A DNA stretch of 64,000 nt. Origin: Alloboseaceae bacterium BT-24-1 (GTDB taxonomy: Bacteria > Pseudomonadota > Alphaproteobacteria > Rhizobiales > Beijerinckiaceae). The stretch spans positions 62,001-126,000 of the forward strand of contig JAOYTL010000009.1 in assembly GCA_025846845.1 (NCBI GenBank). The letters are read 5' to 3'. The notes under the pieces are model-generated. The model was not told the origin of the DNA. It saw only the letters and a program-made list of their open reading frames with translations, and did not search any database. Of the stretch, positions 17,471 through 26,800 are shown one piece after another; position 1 is the stretch's first letter; every line of letters starts with the position of its first letter. The position numbers and the translations under genes are program-made.

Positions 17471-20401
17471 ATGAGCGATAAAATCGGACTCCTTTGGGTT
17501 GATCCTGCGCGCCTTGCGTTGATCAAGGAGTTGGAAGCCGCACCGTTTCCAGGATTGAATCGCGTCGAGCGAGAGTTTGCGCGAGAGAGCATCCGACGCG
17601 CACAACGAAATCAAAAAATCCGCTTTGCCGTAGCTGCAACACTGATCGCTTTGACGCTGACATCCATAGCGGCGGCCATTTATGCAACCATCCAGAAGGA
17701 CGCGGCAACCAGTCTTCTCAATACCGCAATTAAGGAAGCATCAGAGCGACTGCTGCAAGTTGGTCAAACCAAATTGACAGATGATCCAGCCACGTCAATT
17801 CGCTTGGCCGAAGCTGCTAGCCGTCTTAATCCAACTCTTGCTCCAGCCGAGATCAGAGCGTTGTTAACTAACGCCGCCCACCGGAACCCAGTGTGGGCTC
17901 GCGTCCCCTCAGATACTTCGGCGAAAGATGGCAGTAACATCTTCCCGCCAGTATACGAACAGAAGCAGGTACCGTTCGCGGTAAACCGCACATTTTCTCA
18001 TGCGCTGCTTCGTGACGCAGGCATAGGACGTGGCCTAGCACTCTATGATTTGGACAGCGCAACGATAGTTGCGAGACTCGATCTGCGATCTGGTAAGCTA
18101 ATTGATGAAGAGCCTTATTCCCGCGATATCATCGGAGTTCTTCATAGCTCACCGGAATCGCGCCTGGAAATATATGATCTGAGCGTTTCCGGATTGGCAT
18201 CTCCGGCGGCAATTGTTCCTAACGCGATGCTTATGTCATGCGCAAATGGTAGTTGGCCATGCGCCGCAATAAAACAAGATGGCTCTGTAATACTTCTAAA
18301 CAAAACTCCCTCATCGTCTATCGATATTAAAGAGATTGGGAGGTGGCAGCATATTGTTGGCGCGAGCCTTCATCCAACTGGCCGCGCGTTAATCCTGAAA
18401 ATTCGCGACCAAAAGGCTCTGTGGATCGGCGACCTTGCCGAATCGACCAAGCCCAGCGAGCGGTGGCTCGAACTAAAATCGCACGCTGCATATCTGTACG
18501 AAGAGCTCTTTCCGTGGATAGCTTGGGGACCGGCGCCAAGCCAGTTTATTGCCCTTGATATTAGCGAGTCTACTTCCTCCGGGTGGGCACCAAATGCGGT
18601 TGCAACGTTGAGTGCGCATGAGGCATTGAGTGACCGCAAACTTGTTTTACGCCAAGTTGAATGGAGACACAGCGGGATAGGCCGGCAGGCGCTGGCATCC
18701 GATCAAGGCGCAAACCGTATCATCTGGATCAGAACCGACCAGAGCCGCGGCATGGTGCCCGAAGTCATAACGATCGAGTGGCCAGGCAATCCTGCCGCAC
18801 CAGATGAGGTCGCAAAACTCGTGCAAGATCGCGACTCTGGACTTCTGCACGGTGATCTGCCTGCCACGGCGACCGCCAATGTCCAAGCAGTTGCGTTATC
18901 CGCCAATGGGAACTTTGCCCTCGTGGCGAACGACATCAGGGGGACATCGGGAACGCAAGCCGGAGTTGGTCGATTGGAGAGCTGGAATCTTACTCTACTG
19001 CCAGAGAACACGCCTGATGCCGCAGAATTTTTGGTTCCTAACAAAGCACACGCGGTAAAAATTGCATATTCGCAAGACTCAAGTCGAATAGCTGTTCTAG
19101 ACGCCTTAGGTTCTGTTAGTATCTATCGTGTCCGCACTTCTCCGCCGCCGATACTTAGCACTGGGTTACGTATTCCAGAGGATTTGTACGAGCGACTTAC
19201 GCCGGACGTCCGCTCGGCTGGCCAGAACCGACGGTTCTGGCTGGTTCGTTACTCAGGTAACGATCACCGTCTCTATGATCTTCTAAATTCCAAAGAGAAT
19301 AAACTGGAAACTATTCTTGGAAAAAGAATCATTTCTGCTGCATTTTCTGGGGATAACTTGGATATCGTCACAATAAATAGTATTGTGCGGTTCCGCGACG
19401 GAGCGATTACAAGCACCAGGGCGCTGGCCACGGAAGCTGCCAAAGCGTATATTAGTGATACCGTAATTTCTGTCCAAGCTGCGAGCAGGTTTTCGTTTTT
19501 TAGTAGATCAACCTTTGCGGAGTTGGGATCTGCCGATATCGACGATGGACATCCCATCTTGGGTGCATTTCCAGACGATGAAGTCGATTCCTATCGACCT
19601 AGCGTAGTTGTTGGGTTTCCAGAGCATTACTCTGCCGGAAACAAGCTAACAATGCGCTTCGTTAGCAATTGGACCCTCCATTTCTGGGAGACTGAAATTC
19701 AACCCAAGCTCGAATTCCGGCAACGGTGGAAGCGAGAGCTACCGTCTCAATTTACGAATAATCGATGGTCTTCCCTTCGCCGATCACACGGATCAGACAC
19801 CGATCTTCTGCTCGTTGGATCCAATAACCCAGACGAATTCCCGATCCTCATGCAACTAAATGCCACGTCAGGTGCTGCGAAGGAGCATTTCGTAATCCCG
19901 CCCCAAGCAACAGCCAACGGCCGAAGAATATTTGAAATTGTTAACGCGATGCCCCTCTCGAATTCTCGCGTAGCTGTATTATTTCGTTTCTACCCAGCTG
20001 CTTTTGCGGTTGGAGTATGGCGTGCTGGGGGGGGAGAGGTATTGAAATGGCAGGAAGTTGCCGCGGAAATGGACGAAGAGGTGGTAGATGTAAGAGCAGG
20101 TCCGGCCGGCGAAAACGAGATGCTTGTCGTGGTGCGAGGTAGTTCGGATAAAAGAAATGGCAATTTTCGCCTCTTGTCCATCTTGAGTGGAGTGACGCTC
20201 TGGTCGGGCGAATTTGATCACCTATTAGCACCACCGTACCTCGCACCTGCATCTGGCCGCTGGCAGGTTGTGAATGAAGCAGCTTGGCAACAAGCGGCTC
20301 GTACCGTTCTTACTGGAGGTGGTTCTCTTGGCGACCGAATAACAAGAATACAACTAAATCCTGAAGAACGTCGACGGATCGACTCGTTAGGAGAAAGATA
20401 A
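17471..20401 (+). CDS. Membrane-anchored beta-propeller protein, likely detached C-terminal half of the STAND protein
   Basis: 976 aa from ATG 17471, with RBS agaggtgg. The first 45 residues (GLLWVDPARL, LNRVEREFARESIRR) match the linker found after nSTAND1 NTPase domains. One transmembrane helix follows (~51-74, FAVAATLIALTLTSIAAAI), then helical repeats (AEAASRLNPT) and a long WD40-like beta-propeller (VALSANGNFALVAND, IAYSQDSSRIAVLD). Base composition is clearly more AT-rich than the flanking genes, unlike the caspase half. It could work in trans with the caspase-NTPase protein as its sensor, or be a relic. The RBS and intact 976-codon frame favour expression. Confidence 0.75.
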   Translation: MSDKIGLLWVDPARLALIKELEAAPFPGLNRVEREFARESIRRAQRNQKIRFAVAATLIALTLTSIAAAIYATIQKDAATSLLNTAIKEASERLLQVGQTKLTDDPATSIRLAEAASRLNPTLAPAEIRALLTNAAHRNPVWARVPSDTSAKDGSNIFPPVYEQKQVPFAVNRTFSHALLRDAGIGRGLALYDLDSATIVARLDLRSGKLIDEEPYSRDIIGVLHSSPESRLEIYDLSVSGLASPAAIVPNAMLMSCANGSWPCAAIKQDGSVILLNKTPSSSIDIKEIGRWQHIVGASLHPTGRALILKIRDQKALWIGDLAESTKPSERWLELKSHAAYLYEELFPWIAWGPAPSQFIALDISESTSSGWAPNAVATLSAHEALSDRKLVLRQVEWRHSGIGRQALASDQGANRIIWIRTDQSRGMVPEVITIEWPGNPAAPDEVAKLVQDRDSGLLHGDLPATATANVQAVALSANGNFALVANDIRGTSGTQAGVGRLESWNLTLLPENTPDAAEFLVPNKAHAVKIAYSQDSSRIAVLDALGSVSIYRVRTSPPPILSTGLRIPEDLYERLTPDVRSAGQNRRFWLVRYSGNDHRLYDLLNSKENKLETILGKRIISAAFSGDNLDIVTINSIVRFRDGAITSTRALATEAAKAYISDTVISVQAASRFSFFSRSTFAELGSADIDDGHPILGAFPDDEVDSYRPSVVVGFPEHYSAGNKLTMRFVSNWTLHFWETEIQPKLEFRQRWKRELPSQFTNNRWSSLRRSHGSDTDLLLVGSNNPDEFPILMQLNATSGAAKEHFVIPPQATANGRRIFEIVNAMPLSNSRVAVLFRFYPAAFAVGVWRAGGGEVLKWQEVAAEMDEEVVDVRAGPAGENEMLVVVRGSSDKRNGNFRLLSILSGVTLWSGEFDHLLAPPYLAPASGRWQVVNEAAWQQAARTVLTGGGSLGDRITRIQLNPEERRRIDSLGER

Positions 20402-20565
20402 AGCATGCTTGAGTGCAGCCTTCATTTAAGAGAGGCCGCGCAGAATGATCGGAACGCGCGCGACCATTGGCGATTGCTGATTCCTCGCCTAGGGCTTCCA
20501 ACGCCTCCTGAAATGGCTGTGAGGGACACGGGAGACGCTGGCCTCGCCCCTGATTGCCTCCGCTC

Positions 20566-20585
20566 ATAACCAGAGTTCTGGTTAT
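20566..20585. repeat. Short palindrome at the end of an IS3 relic
   Basis: ATAACCAGA and TCTGGTTAT face each other across two bases. It lies at the 3' side of the decayed IS3 orfB. It may be part of the element's end or a small terminator; no T-tract is seen. Confidence 0.3.
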
Positions 20586-20990
20586 CGTAATAAACCGGGC
20601 TACGAACCCGTTCGGGGTTAGGTTGCCAAGGCTGCCGATGAAGATGGTAGTCGATTGCCAAGCTTCGGCGATGCGGCGAACAGACGGCAATGCTCGGACG
20701 AGGTGCTCGTTCAGGCACAGATCCCGGACGCAGCCGTTCAGCCCTCTCCGCGGAGCCGTTCCGCTGCGGCTTTCCGGGAGCGATGAGGTGCCATTCGGCC
20801 CCGCAATCGTTCTACCAGTGCAGGACGAGCGCGGCGTCAGTTCGGTTCCATTGTCACTCGCAATCATGAGTGGCACCGCGTCCCTTGCGATTGATCGCGG
20901 CATCGCACACCGCGAGGTCGCGGACACGGCCCTGGTGCCGCCATCGCGTCCGACTGGTCCAAATATGCTTCGGCCTTGTCTCAACTCGAC
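20580..20990 (-). pseudogene. IS3-family (IS407-like) orfB transposase relic
   Basis: The minus strand reads MIASDNGTELTPRSS, then after shifts CVRDLCLNEHLVRALPSVR, AEAWQSTTIFIGSLGNLTP and NGFVARF. These match the order SDNGTE..., RDECLNE..., W..DYN..RPHSSLGNLTP of the IS3/IS407 integrase core. The DDE motif is incomplete and frames are broken. From 20991 to 21420 the traces fade out; I see no gene there. The relic marks the border between the peptidase island and the helicase operon. Confidence 0.65.
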
Positions 20991-21420
20991 TGGCCGGCAA
21001 CTCGTAGATCGCGATCTCGATTCCCCTCAAAGTTATTACGCTCGCTGGTCGGTCATGGACCTGCTTTCGCATTCTACTGCTGCCCCATCAGCTCGCCTGA
21101 AAACGGACATTCGGAGCGTCGGCCATGGGCCAAAATCGTCGGTCGCTCGTCCGGGCGAGTTGCGCCAACTGCGGACATTAGGACTTTGCCTGGAAGCGGA
21201 CCTTCCGAGCTCTGGTTCGGGCGCCAGCTCGCGTCCCCTTGCCGACGAGCTCAAGGCCTGTTGCCAAGAAGTTCCTACATGTATGGACGACGCACCATCG
21301 CCGCCAAGCTGCACGCTGACACACTGCTGGTTGTAATTGGAAAGCACTCGACTTGCCGGTGCTGTCTCACCTTGTGTAGCTTCCAGCATGTGGCGAGATC
21401 ATCGTGAGCGGCCAAATTAA

Positions 21421-23241
21421 ATGTCATCACAGCATTATCAGCCACGCTGGACCCGTGATCTCGTTCGCTTCCTGCCCTTAAAAGGCCAGTTCCTTCTGAC
21501 CGGCAACGTAAGGGATCTGCAGACCCGCCAAGCTGGCACCCAGATCATTGCCCAGCCGATGGGCGCCGTGCTCTCCGCGACGCTCACCGAGTCCGGGTAT
21601 GCCAGCGTCGTCGGCTTTGACCCGATAAACGGCTTCTCTGTCCTCCAAACCTCCGAATCCGACGGCCCGGACGCGGTGCTCTCGAGGCTGGGGCTCACGC
21701 CGGTCGATGGCCGTGCTCCCGGAGGCCTCGACCTCCTCGGAATGACATTGGAGAGGCTCGTCGGACAACCAGGCGAGCCAATTGCGCTAGTCGCCGATTT
21801 CGCCGCGCGCTTGACGATTCGCCCAGACGCCCTCTCGGCGGCCGAGCATCACCTTTTTACGCGAGCCCTTATCCTCAGCCACACCGCCAGCGCACGTCCC
21901 TGGGGGCCGAGCCGCGTTCCTCGATTCAACACGGTGATCTGGCTCGCAGACAGGGAAGGAGACCTTCCCGATTGGCTGATTGTCGGGAATCCTAGGCTCC
22001 GACATATTCCCGTTGCCGCCCCTGACAGCGCAGCGAGAAGGGCCGTGGCCCCGTCTCTTGTCCGAGGTCTGCCTGGTGCGCGAGAGGCCTCGCCAGAGGA
22101 CACTCGCAAGGCCGAGGACGACATGGTTGGGTCGACGGAGGGAATGCTTCTCAGCGATCTCAGCGCCGTCGTGCAGTTGGCTCGTGCCGAGGGGGTCGCC
22201 GTCGGTGACGTCTCGGAGGCCGTCCGCCGTTACAAGGTTGGCGTGACCGAGGACGCTTGGCGGAAGATCGAGACCGGCCGCATCCGTGGCGGCGCAGAGA
22301 CCCTCGCTCGCCGGGTCATGGGCCAGGACCATGCGGTCGTCCACATGCTGGATATCGTCAAACGCGCTGCCATCGGCATCGGGGGCCGACGAGGCTCCGG
22401 GCGACCCCGGGGAATCGCTTTCCTCGCCGGCCCGACGGGTGTTGGAAAGACCGAACTCGCCAAGTCGGTGACGGAGCTGCTCTTCGGCGACGAGACCGCC
22501 TACATCAGGTTCGACATGTCCGAGTTCAGCGCGGAGCATGCGGACCAGCGCCTCATTGGCGCTCCGCCCGGATATGTCGGCTACGACGCCGGCGGCGAGC
22601 TTACCAACGCGATCCGGGAGAAGCCCTTCAGCGTCGTGCTCTTCGACGAGATCGAGAAAGCACACCCCCGCATCCTCGATAAGTTCCTCCAGATCCTTGA
22701 CGACGGCGTCCTCACGTCTGGGCGGGGCGACCGGGTCTATTTTTCGGAGGCCCTCATCGTTTTCACCTCGAATCTGGGCATCTACTCGACGGCGGCGGAT
22801 GGGAGCCGCGTCGCCAACGTGCTGCCAGAGCAGCCGTATGAAGAGGTCCGATCCCGCGTGCGCGTCGAGATCGCGAACCACTTCAAGCTCGTCCTGAACA
22901 GGCCGGAGATTCTGAACCGCTTCGGCGAGAACGTGATCGTATTCGACTTCATCAGGCCGGAGGTGGCTGAGCGCATCTTCGCGTCCATGGTCGACGGCGT
23001 GCTCCGGGACGCCACGGCGGCCGGGCATTCGGTGACCCTCGGGAACGAGGCGCGTGAGACCGTGCGTCGCCTCTGCACGGCCGACCTCTCGAATGGCGGG
23101 CGCGGTATCCGCAATATGATCGAGGCGCACTTGATCAACCCTCTTGCCCGCGCCCTGTTTGACCGCGACGCCAAAGGACCGGTGCAGATCGTGGCGATCA
23201 GGCCCGGCCCCGTGACCGAGCTGGAGGTCATGGACGCGTGA
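21421..23241 (+). CDS. Clp-type AAA+ ATPase with a degenerate first AAA module
   Basis: 606 aa. Residues ~1-230 look like an AAA module without a Walker A (FLLTGNVRDL, then VIWLADREGDLPDWL as a Walker-B/sensor-like stretch). Residues ~295-600 are a ClpA/ClpB C-terminal-type AAA+ domain: GQDHAV, Walker A GPTGVGKT (337-344), the pore-loop region GAPPGYVGYDAGG, Walker B VVLFDEIEKAHP, sensor 1 VFTSN and a small C-terminal lid. It is predicted to remodel or unfold a partner; there is no protease gene beside it. It is the first gene of a four-gene unit; the next start (GTG) overlaps its stop by 4 bases. Confidence 0.88.
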   Translation: MSSQHYQPRWTRDLVRFLPLKGQFLLTGNVRDLQTRQAGTQIIAQPMGAVLSATLTESGYASVVGFDPINGFSVLQTSESDGPDAVLSRLGLTPVDGRAPGGLDLLGMTLERLVGQPGEPIALVADFAARLTIRPDALSAAEHHLFTRALILSHTASARPWGPSRVPRFNTVIWLADREGDLPDWLIVGNPRLRHIPVAAPDSAARRAVAPSLVRGLPGAREASPEDTRKAEDDMVGSTEGMLLSDLSAVVQLARAEGVAVGDVSEAVRRYKVGVTEDAWRKIETGRIRGGAETLARRVMGQDHAVVHMLDIVKRAAIGIGGRRGSGRPRGIAFLAGPTGVGKTELAKSVTELLFGDETAYIRFDMSEFSAEHADQRLIGAPPGYVGYDAGGELTNAIREKPFSVVLFDEIEKAHPRILDKFLQILDDGVLTSGRGDRVYFSEALIVFTSNLGIYSTAADGSRVANVLPEQPYEEVRSRVRVEIANHFKLVLNRPEILNRFGENVIVFDFIRPEVAERIFASMVDGVLRDATAAGHSVTLGNEARETVRRLCTADLSNGGRGIRNMIEAHLINPLARALFDRDAKGPVQIVAIRPGPVTELEVMDA

Positions 23242-23882
23242 AGGTCGCAGTGTCGCGCTTGCATTTTCCGGTCACGGCGCTAGGGCCTGGACAGCGCGTC
23301 GGTCTGTGGTTGCAGGGTTGCTCGCTCCGCTGCCCCGGCTGCATCTCCGTGGACACCTGGGACGCAAGCCTAGGTGGCACCACGGTCGCCGACCTGCTGG
23401 GCGCCATGGGGCCCCTCGTCCCGGACGCATCCGGCCTGACCGTCTCCGGCGGCGAACCGTTCGAGCAACCAGCGGCACTGGCGGAGGTGCTGCGCTTCTG
23501 GCGCCGGCGCTCGACGACGTCGATCCTGGTCTTCACCGGTTACGAGATCGAAGACGTCGCGCCCTGGCTCGGCCGGAACCCCGGCCTCATCGACGGTCTC
23601 ATGACGGGTCCGTACCGGTCAGGGCTCAGCCAGACGATCGCAATGCGTGGCAGCGACAACCAACGGCTCCACAAGCTCACCCCCCTTGGGCAGGAATTCG
23701 GGGCGTTCGACCGGCCGCTGACGCCCGCTGACCGGACGTTGGATGTGATGTTCGACGAGGACGGGTCAGCCTGGTTTGCCGGGATTCCCGCCCGCGGGGA
23801 CTTCGCACGCCTCAGGCGCGCGCTGTCGGCCGCCGGCCATGACGTTCAGATGTCGGACTCGATCCGGAACTTGGCACCATGA
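23238..23882 (+). CDS. Radical-SAM-like 4Fe-4S protein (NrdG-like fold)
   Basis: 214 aa from GTG 23238, overlapping the AAA+ stop. It carries C-x3-C-x2-C in LQGCSLRCPGC (residues ~31-38), the 4Fe-4S/SAM motif, followed by LTVSGGEPFEQP (the GGEP motif) and LVFTGYEIEDV, as in activating enzymes such as NrdG and PflA. The second half is short (KLTPLGQEFG). It may act as an activase or modify a peptide or nucleic-acid substrate. The usual glycyl-radical partner is absent, so its role in a four-gene operon with an AAA+ ATPase and a helicase is unexplained. The next gene starts inside its stop (ATGA). Confidence 0.88.
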   Translation: MKVAVSRLHFPVTALGPGQRVGLWLQGCSLRCPGCISVDTWDASLGGTTVADLLGAMGPLVPDASGLTVSGGEPFEQPAALAEVLRFWRRRSTTSILVFTGYEIEDVAPWLGRNPGLIDGLMTGPYRSGLSQTIAMRGSDNQRLHKLTPLGQEFGAFDRPLTPADRTLDVMFDEDGSAWFAGIPARGDFARLRRALSAAGHDVQMSDSIRNLAP

Positions 23883-26800
23883 TGCGCTTCTGCCCCAACT
23901 GTGAGACCGAGCGACCGGTTGCCGAACTCCTGTGCGAGGGAGAGACCAACGGGCATCCCTGCGGCTGGGACCTATCCGGGCTGACCATCCGGCCAGAGGG
24001 CTGGCGGCCGGAAGCGGCAAAGCCTCCAGCTCAAGCCGCGCCCGCCCAGTCCTGCCCGAACGGGCACCCTGTCGATCCAGGGGACTTGATGTGCCCCGAA
24101 TGTGGCGCCGACCTCGATGTTGGGGTTGATGCTCCCTCCGCCTCCGAGCTTTCCGGTTCGGATGAAAGCAGCCAAACGGGAGAGGTCGCCGGGCTTCCAT
24201 CCGCGCCGGATGGATGGCGCATCGTGCGGCGGCTGCCGCCTGCCGGACATGTCCGTGAGAGCTTCGTCGTCGAACGCGCCAGCGACTGCAGGAGCGGAAT
24301 CCTCTCGATCTACGCCTCCGAGAGCGACCCTGACCCGGAGATCTACCTCGCGCTGAGGACCGTCTCAACCGGTCACGTGCCCGAGGTTCTCGAGACCGGC
24401 CGCGTCGGCGAGCGGTCATATGAAATCACCGAGTTCATCAGTGGCGGGACGCTGGCCGATGTCGGCGTTGCCGCAGGTGACATCGCCCACCTCCGGCAGG
24501 TCCTGTCGGAGGTCGGGACGGCGCTCGCGGCCCTTGGGGAGTGCGGCCTGCGCCACCGGGACCTACGGCCGGACGCCATTCTGGTCCGTTCGCGACAGCC
24601 GCTCGACCTCGTCATCGCCGACTTCGGCTCAGCTCGGCTCTCGGACTACGACCTCGATGTCGTCTCGCCGCTTGAGACGACCCGCTACACCGCCCCGGAA
24701 GCGCTCGCGGGAGGTGTTGCGGCAGCGAGCGACTGGTGGAGCCTCGGCATCATCCTGCTCGAGCTGATGACGGGCGGCGACTGCTTCGGCGGGGCCGATG
24801 ACCAGACCTTCCTCATCAGCGTGATAACGAACGGGGCTCCGATTCCCGAAGGGCTCCCGCCTGACGTGGAAGCGCTGTTGCGGGGCCTGCTCTCCCTCGA
24901 TCGCAGGGCGCGCTGGTCCTGGCCGGAGGCACAGCGGTGGATCGCCGGGGACATCCCGGACTCCCCCTCGGCGCGGCGCGAAACCGAAACCGCTGAAGGC
25001 CGGCGCTCGATCACTCTGGGCGGAAGCCGCCACTCGTCGCCCCAGGCATTCGCCCTCGCCGCCGCCGAAGCGCAGCGCTGGGACGAGGCAAAGGACCTTC
25101 TGGAGCGCGGGGACCTGTCGACGTGGTTGGAGGAGGCCGGCCATGACCCCGTGCTTCGCCGCGCCGTCAGGGCGGCCGCTACCTTGGAAGAGGCGTCACC
25201 CGACCTGCGCCTGTCCCTGGCGCTCAAGGCGATGAACCCGCTGATGCCGCTCGTCGTCCGGGGGGAGATCGTCACGCCCGGATGGCTTCTGGAGCATCCC
25301 GAAGAGGGATATGCGCTCGTCACCGGGCCGATCCCCGAGCGGCTTGAGCGCGAGGGAAGCGAGGGATGGCTTCGACGGCTTCAGCGGAGGGAGGCCCGTG
25401 TCCGCGAGCGGGCGCGGCAGCTCGACGTCGAGATCGACGAGGCCGAGTTGCGCGTCGCCGCCCTCTCGACCTCCAGAAGCAGGCTCGCGGCGGTCTGGGA
25501 TGAGAAGCGCCGGATCCTCCCGGATACGGACCATGCTGGGCTGGCAGCTCTGACAGAGCGTCGCGTCACCGAGGAGGAGGACCTGATCCTGCTCCTCAGC
25601 GCCGCCGTCGGCCAATTCAGGTCTGCCGACGCGATCGTCGACGAGGCCGCCACGACCGCGGGACGCGCCGGCGTCACCACTTTCGACAGGGACGCCGCTC
25701 TCGCGCTAATCGCCCGTCCACGGCGAGACATCCACTCCGAGATCGAGCGCCGGCTCGAGGGCTTCTCGCGATGCGGGCTCGATCGTGTTGACGAGTGGGC
25801 CGACCAGTTCCGCCTGGAGCGCCGTCTGCCGCTGGCCAGGGCGCTGTCGCTCTTGGCGGTGCCGGAGGACGCGTGGCGCCAGCCTCCTCGCCAGACCTAT
25901 GTCGCGACGCTCCTCGACTTCTTCGCCAAGCGCATCACCGGGGCCATCATGCGGGGGCCGCTGACGCGCATGGTGATCGGCAAGGCGTCCGCGAGGATCG
26001 ACCTGCCCGAGATCAACGGGGAGAGGCGCTCCGCCGCGAGCATCCTCGACCACATCCTGCTCCGCAACGACCAGGCCATCGACATCGACCCGGCTGTGTT
26101 CGCGGCGAACCCTCAGGTGGAGCGCCGGATCCGCACCCTGCACTCTCACGCAACCCTCTACCGGCGCGACACGGGCATAGACGGCCTCTACATGGGCTTC
26201 CCCTTCCTGGTCATGCAGGAGGCTAGGGCGACGACCCGGCCGCGGATTGCGCCAATCATGCTGTGGCCGATCAAGGTCAATCCCGAGGTCGGCGCCCGCG
26301 GGCGCATCTCGGTGTCCTTCGACCGCGACCGCGAGGAGGTGCGGCTGAATCCCGCCCTTGAGGCGCTGCTTGGAGCCGAGGAGGCGCGGCGGTGGCAGGA
26401 GGTCTGCGACGACGTCCTCCGCCGGGCGACGGTCACCGCCTCGGAGGCAGTCGAGGCATTCTCGGGCTTCGTCACCGTGGGCAGCGATTCGCTCCGACCA
26501 CTTCCCGGGTCGGATTTCCGTCTAAAGCCTGGGGAGGACCGGGTCGAGGCATGCGCGGCGCTGTTCCACCTAGGCTTCATGGGCCAGGCCGTCATGGAGG
26601 ACCTCCGCCAGCTCAAATCCAGGCCGCCTGAAGGCACGAGCCTCGAAACGGCGCTGAGGATGAGCGAGACCGCGCCTGCCGAGGAAGGCCCGTCGGAGCG
26701 GGTGCCAGAGCGATCCCGGTTCTTCACCTCGGAAAGCGACCCGTCGCAGGAGGCGGCCGTAATTGAGGCCCGCGCCGGCAAGGGCCTGCTGGTCGAGGGA

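Noticed and set aside
21787..23130. 447-codon open frame on the minus strand
   Set aside because: Antisense to the Clp-type ATPase with all AAA+ motifs intact; no motif in the frame itself.
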